A DNA stretch of 19,512 nt from Streptomyces sp. NRRL F-5727 (GTDB lineage Bacteria; Actinomycetota; Actinomycetes; Streptomycetales; Streptomycetaceae), in assembly GCF_000719555.1 (NCBI RefSeq), contig NZ_JOGX01000118.1, positions 1-19,512 of the forward strand. Reading direction: 5' to 3'. The position numbers were made by a program, and so were the translations under genes. The notes beneath the pieces are model-generated. The model worked only from the letters and a program-made list of their open reading frames with translations, made no database searches and had not been told where the DNA came from. The stretch's first letter is position 1, and the number at the start of each line of letters is the position of its first letter. Shown here one piece after another: positions 17,122 through 19,512 of the stretch.

Positions 17122-17687
17122 GCGGTCACGCCCGCGGGGAGGCTTCTCAGGAAGGACCCGAAGGACGCCAGGCCCGCGCCGTCCTCGAAGACGGCGTCGA
17201 AACCGGCTTCGAGCAGGCTCGCGTGCTCGGTGCTCCCGGCGCCGCCGATGCCGAGCTTCCCGCCGATCACGACCGGGATGGCGGCGGTCTCGGGGTGGCC
17301 GCGCAGCTCCCTGACGACCCGTCGTCCGTCGTTGGCCCCGTGTCCGTTGACGCTGCTGATCACGACCAGGTCGGGGCGCTGCCGCCGGCACTCGCGGACC
17401 AGCAGCTCGTCGGGCACGCACGCCCCGAGGTTCGCGACCCGGTGGCCCAGCTCCTCCAGCAGCAGCTGCAGGAAGACGAGGTTCCAGGTGTGCGCGTCCG
17501 ACGCGACGCTGGAGACGATCACGTGGAGGCCGGAGTCCGGTGGCGCCGGCGCGACCGGGGCCGGTGCCGGCGCGACCGGGTTCGGTGCCGGGGTGACCGG
17601 GTTCGGTGCCGGGGTGACCGGGTTCGGTGCCGAGGTGATCGGGGTCGGTATCGGGGTGACCGGGGATACCGGGGTGCCCACTTCCAT
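17118..17687 (-). CDS. glmS: Glutamate mutase small subunit (cobalamin-binding)
   Basis: A 189-residue protein whose residues about 52-180 form a B12-binding Rossmann domain of the methylaspartate mutase S subunit. It would carry adenosylcobalamin to the E subunit encoded immediately downstream. Asp64 and His66 (SDAHTWN) form the DxH signature whose His ligates cobalt. ISSVNGHG (110-117) and GGKLGIGG (142-149) are the further cofactor-binding loops. The usual glycine of DxHxxG is Asn69 here. Residues 1-50 are a Pro/Ala/Thr/Val-rich tail of seven-residue repeats not found in the roughly 137-residue clostridial subunit. The ATG at 17687 keeps the tail in frame but has only a weak ribosome-binding site, so a later start cannot be excluded. 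This is the first gene of the tightly packed operon. Confidence 0.92.
   Translation of the reverse strand: MEVGTPVSPVTPIPTPITSAPNPVTPAPNPVTPAPNPVAPAPAPVAPAPPDSGLHVIVSSVASDAHTWNLVFLQLLLEELGHRVANLGACVPDELLVRECRRQRPDLVVISSVNGHGANDGRRVVRELRGHPETAAIPVVIGGKLGIGGAGSTEHASLLEAGFDAVFEDGAGLASFGSFLRSLPAGVTA
17551..17676. repeat. 21-bp tandem repeats coding a Pro-rich tail
   Basis: About six imperfect 21-bp units with consensus gtgaccgggttcggtgccgg plus one base start at 17551, 17572, 17593, 17614, 17635 and 17656. Units at 17572, 17593 and 17614 differ by only one or two bases. On the coding (minus) strand each unit gives the heptad PAPNPVT or a variant at the N-terminus of the glutamate mutase small subunit. 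Multiples of three keep the frame, so copy number can vary without disrupting the gene. Confidence 0.93.
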
Positions 17688-17747
17688 AGCCTGCCTTCGT
17701 TCGACATGACGGATGAGGTCTTTTCTCGCCCGCGATTCCCGGTCGTG

Positions 17748-17768
17748 CTCCGGATCGGTGTTCCGGAG
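17748..17768. repeat. 7-bp inverted repeat (CTCCGGA-n7-TCCGGAG)
   Basis: Perfect 7-bp arms flank a 7-nt spacer, 60-80 nt upstream of the mutase small-subunit start. No T-run follows on either strand, so it reads more like an operator half-site pair than a terminator. Confidence 0.45.
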
Positions 17769-17806
17769 AGGGACCTTCAGAGGTGCGTCCGGCGATTTCC
17801 CGGTGG

Positions 17807-17822
17807 GAATTCCCGGGAATTC
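17807..17822. promoter_or_regulatory. 16-bp perfect palindrome GAATTCCCGGGAATTC
   Basis: A perfect dyad in the gap upstream of the operon, about 120 nt before the first start codon. Its left half is one member of the iterated GATTCCCGG-like motif family in this gap. A protein-binding operator is the natural reading; no binding protein can be named from sequence. Confidence 0.45.
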
Positions 17823-17907
17823 GCGGCGCGCTTCTCGCGCGATTCCCGGGGGGGATTTCCCCGGCGTTCTTCTCCGCCGTGCGGGGCGTGTGTTCTCACC
17901 GTAGGGG

Positions 17908-17921
17908 GCGCCCCGGGGCGC
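17908..17921. repeat. 14-bp GC palindrome downstream of the regulator
   Basis: GCGCCCCGGGGCGC lies about 50 nt after the regulator stop codon. It could help end the regulator transcript, but no U-tract follows and there is almost no loop, so a terminator call is weak. Confidence 0.3.
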
Positions 17922-17969
17922 GGCCGGAAGTACGGGCGGCAGGTCTCCGGCAGTAACGCCGCGGGGAGT

Positions 17970-19265
17970 TCAGGCGACGGCGACGGCCTCCGGCACCGGC
18001 TCGTACGCGGCCGGGGTCCCGGGCCCGCCGGCGAGGGCGGACCGGACCCGGCGCAGGACGCGGAAGCGGTCCCGGCCGTCCTCGTCGGCGGTGCGGACCA
18101 GGCCGTGGACCAGCAGTCCGTAGACGGTGGCGGCGGTGTCGGCCGGGGACGCGCCGGTGAGCAGCGCGGCCTCCTCCAGGGTCCAGCTGCCGGGCAGCGC
18201 GGTGAGGACGGACAGGCGTCGCCGCAGCGGCGCCTCCAGTGCGGCGAGGCCGCGCCGGACGGCTCCGGTGCCGCTCCCGGGGCCGGTTCCCCAGGCGGCG
18301 GGCGGTGCCGCGAAGCACTCGGGGTCCCGGGCGAGGTGGTGCAGCAGCTCCTCCGGCGCGTGGACGAGCCCCCAGGCGGCCGTGGTCTCCAGCGCGCCGG
18401 GGACGCCGTCGAGCGAACGGCACAGCGCGGCGACGGCGGGCGTCGCGGCGGGGCGCGGGGCGTACGGCCGCAGGCGCCGCAGGTGGGACAGGAAGAGCCG
18501 GACGGCGGAGTACTCGGCGAGCGCGTCGGGATCGTGGTCGAGGGCCCGCCCGGGGACGGGCAGCGGGGCGATCGGCATGACCTGTTCGCCGGCGAACCGG
18601 GACGGGGCGGCCGCGGTGAGGACGATCCGCAGGCCGGGGGCGCGTTCCAGGAGGCGGTGGACGCCGGTGCCGTCGGCGCCGTGCCGGAGACCGTCGAGGA
18701 CGAGCAGGACGTCGTCTCCGGGGCCGTCCCCGCCTCCGGTCGCGTCCGGTTCCAGCCGCCGCAGCTCCCGCAGGTCGGGCGAGAGGCCGGCGGCCGGGAC
18801 CCACAGCACGCGCCAGCCGTGCACGTCGCGCAGGACGCCCGCCGCTTCCCGTACGAGCCGGGTCTTGCCGACGCCGCCCAGGCCGACGACGCTCACCAGA
18901 CGCTGCCGGTCGACCGTCAGCAGCTCGACGAGGGAGTGGAGTTCGTGCTCGCGCCCCACGGTGGTGCCGAGCAGGACGGGCAGGGCCTGGGCGACGGGGC
19001 GGGTGGTGGGGGCGCCCTCCGCCGGAAGGTGGTCACGCGCCGCGGCGTCGAACGCCTCGCGGGTGGTGCCGGTGAGCCGCAGGACGTCGGCGAGCAGCCG
19101 GACGGTCTCCTGCCGGGGACGGCGGGCGCGGCCGCTCTCCAGGTCGCGTATCGCGCGGACGCTGAGCGTGGCCAGGTCGGCCATCTGCTGCTGCGTCATG
19201 CCTCTGCGCCGGCGGTGGGCGCGCAGGAGTCCGCCGAAGTGGTCCGTCCCGGTGGTCGTGGTCAT
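17970..19265 (-). CDS. XRE-HTH / NB-ARC (STAND) transcriptional regulator
   Basis: A 431-residue probable cluster-situated regulator. Residues about 10-65 form a Cro/XRE helix-turn-helix (GGLLRAHRRRRGMTQQQMAD, SVRAIRDLESGRARRP). After a linker, VGRE (103-106) opens an NB-ARC NTPase module with Walker A GLGGVGKT (128-135) and Walker B VLLVLDG ending at Asp191. A GxP-like helix (CRSLDGVPGALETTAAW) follows. The protein ends without the TPR or WD40 sensor arrays or the C-terminal LuxR HTH common in larger STAND regulators, so it is compact. The ATG at 19265 is preferred because AGGGGG lies about 5 nt upstream; a GTG 33 nt earlier is in frame but lacks a ribosome-binding site. It probably controls the adjacent operon; activator versus repressor is not determinable. 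Confidence 0.9.
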   Translation of the reverse strand: MTTTTGTDHFGGLLRAHRRRRGMTQQQMADLATLSVRAIRDLESGRARRPRQETVRLLADVLRLTGTTREAFDAAARDHLPAEGAPTTRPVAQALPVLLGTTVGREHELHSLVELLTVDRQRLVSVVGLGGVGKTRLVREAAGVLRDVHGWRVLWVPAAGLSPDLRELRRLEPDATGGGDGPGDDVLLVLDGLRHGADGTGVHRLLERAPGLRIVLTAAAPSRFAGEQVMPIAPLPVPGRALDHDPDALAEYSAVRLFLSHLRRLRPYAPRPAATPAVAALCRSLDGVPGALETTAAWGLVHAPEELLHHLARDPECFAAPPAAWGTGPGSGTGAVRRGLAALEAPLRRRLSVLTALPGSWTLEEAALLTGASPADTAATVYGLLVHGLVRTADEDGRDRFRVLRRVRSALAGGPGTPAAYEPVPEAVAVA

Positions 19266-19512
19266 GGTTCCCCCTCTGCTGGTCGGTCGTTGCGTCACCC
19301 ATGGTCGGAAGCGGCGGGCGGACCCCGCATGGGTCGGCCGCCCCCAGATTCGGCGGCGGCCCGCGGCGGACGCCGGAGGAGCGCGGACGGCGGGCCGGCG
19401 CGGGGCGGCGGCGCCGTGGCGGACCCGGCGGAGAGGGGGCGGCGCGGGGTTCGGGGGCTGGTCGGGGAGCGGGTGACGGGGTGGGGCGCGGCGGGTGCGG
19501 GCGCGTGGGGGG
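19266..19512. other. Upstream region of the regulator, no confident gene
   Basis: This extremely GC-rich stretch holds the regulator's 5' region and runs off the window. A plus-strand frame from an ATG at 19329 stays open to the edge, but its Arg/Gly/Ala-rich translation matches no family I know and it has only a weak ribosome-binding site. Five closely spaced G-runs lie at 19453-19486. The window end prevents any decision. Confidence 0.4.

Larger units (their letters stand above)
17688..17969. promoter_or_regulatory. Intergenic control region with iterated GATTCCCGG-like motifs
   Basis: This 282-nt gap separates the regulator stop from the first gene of the biosynthetic operon and is less GC-extreme than its surroundings. 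It contains GATTCCCGG or one-to-two-base variants at 17734, 17794, 17807, 17841 and 17854 (plus-strand starts). A perfect 16-bp palindrome spans 17807-17822, a 7-bp inverted repeat 17748-17768, and a GC-only palindrome 17908-17921. I see no convincing -35/-10 pair and no U-tract terminator. It probably holds the operon promoter and operators, possibly bound by the adjacent regulator (inference). Confidence 0.5.

Noticed and set aside
17519..17707. Small minus-strand frame starting MSNEGRLWKW overlapping the B12 subunit
   Set aside because: It is an out-of-frame reading of the 21-bp repeats (SPRHRTR heptads) with no family match.
17713..17904. 63-codon plus-strand frame in the control region
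   Set aside because: Its composition follows the repeated GATTCCCGG-like motifs, it has no clear ribosome-binding site, and the region is better explained as regulatory.
1..19512. tRNA, rRNA, CRISPR arrays, insertion sequences or attachment sites
   Set aside because: I found no cloverleaf-like sequence, spaced direct-repeat array, transposase or terminal inverted repeats in the window.

Overview
The window is very GC-rich and has the dense, overlapping gene layout of an actinomycete, most likely Streptomyces. It is the interior of a nonribosomal peptide biosynthetic gene cluster. Every supportable gene lies on the minus strand, so transcription runs from high to low coordinates. Long plus-strand reading frames exist but are high-GC shadows.

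Layout, in transcription order. (1) 19265-17970: a compact regulator with an XRE-type helix-turn-helix fused to an NB-ARC/STAND ATPase module. (2) 17969-17688: a non-coding gap with five near-copies of a GATTCCCGG-like motif and a perfect 16-bp palindrome, a plausible control region. (3) 17687-10592: six genes packed with 4-8 bp overlaps (one 6-bp gap): glutamate mutase small (B12) subunit, glutamate mutase large subunit, an AsnRS/AsnA-like class II amide synthetase without anticodon domain, a stand-alone FMN domain of glutamate synthase, an MFS exporter, and an amidase-signature hydrolase with a TTG start. (4) After about 100 bp, an MbtH-like protein (10492-10277). (5) A large NRPS starting near 10214 and leaving the window at position 1: A-T, C-A-T, C-A-T, C-A-(T...). 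No thioesterase, epimerase or methyltransferase domain is visible.

How the parts may work together (inference): the FMN protein could supply or handle glutamate, the B12 mutase would convert it to 3-methylaspartate, and the AsnA-like enzyme could amidate that product to 3-methylasparagine or condense it with another amine. The NRPS assembles the peptide with MbtH help, the MFS protein exports it, and the amidase trims or matures it. None of the three readable A-domain specificity codes looks Asp/Asn-like, so the mutase-derived unit is either loaded by modules beyond position 1 or used another way.

An important caution: the NRPS sequence is damaged. At least seven junctions remove about 30-70 codons each, always at the edge of tracts shared between modules (92 nt identical in three C domains; 100 nt identical in A1 and A3). 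Four of the six sites shift the frame. The pattern looks like repeat collapse during assembly more than natural decay. Module 2 is the only module that reads intact from end to end.
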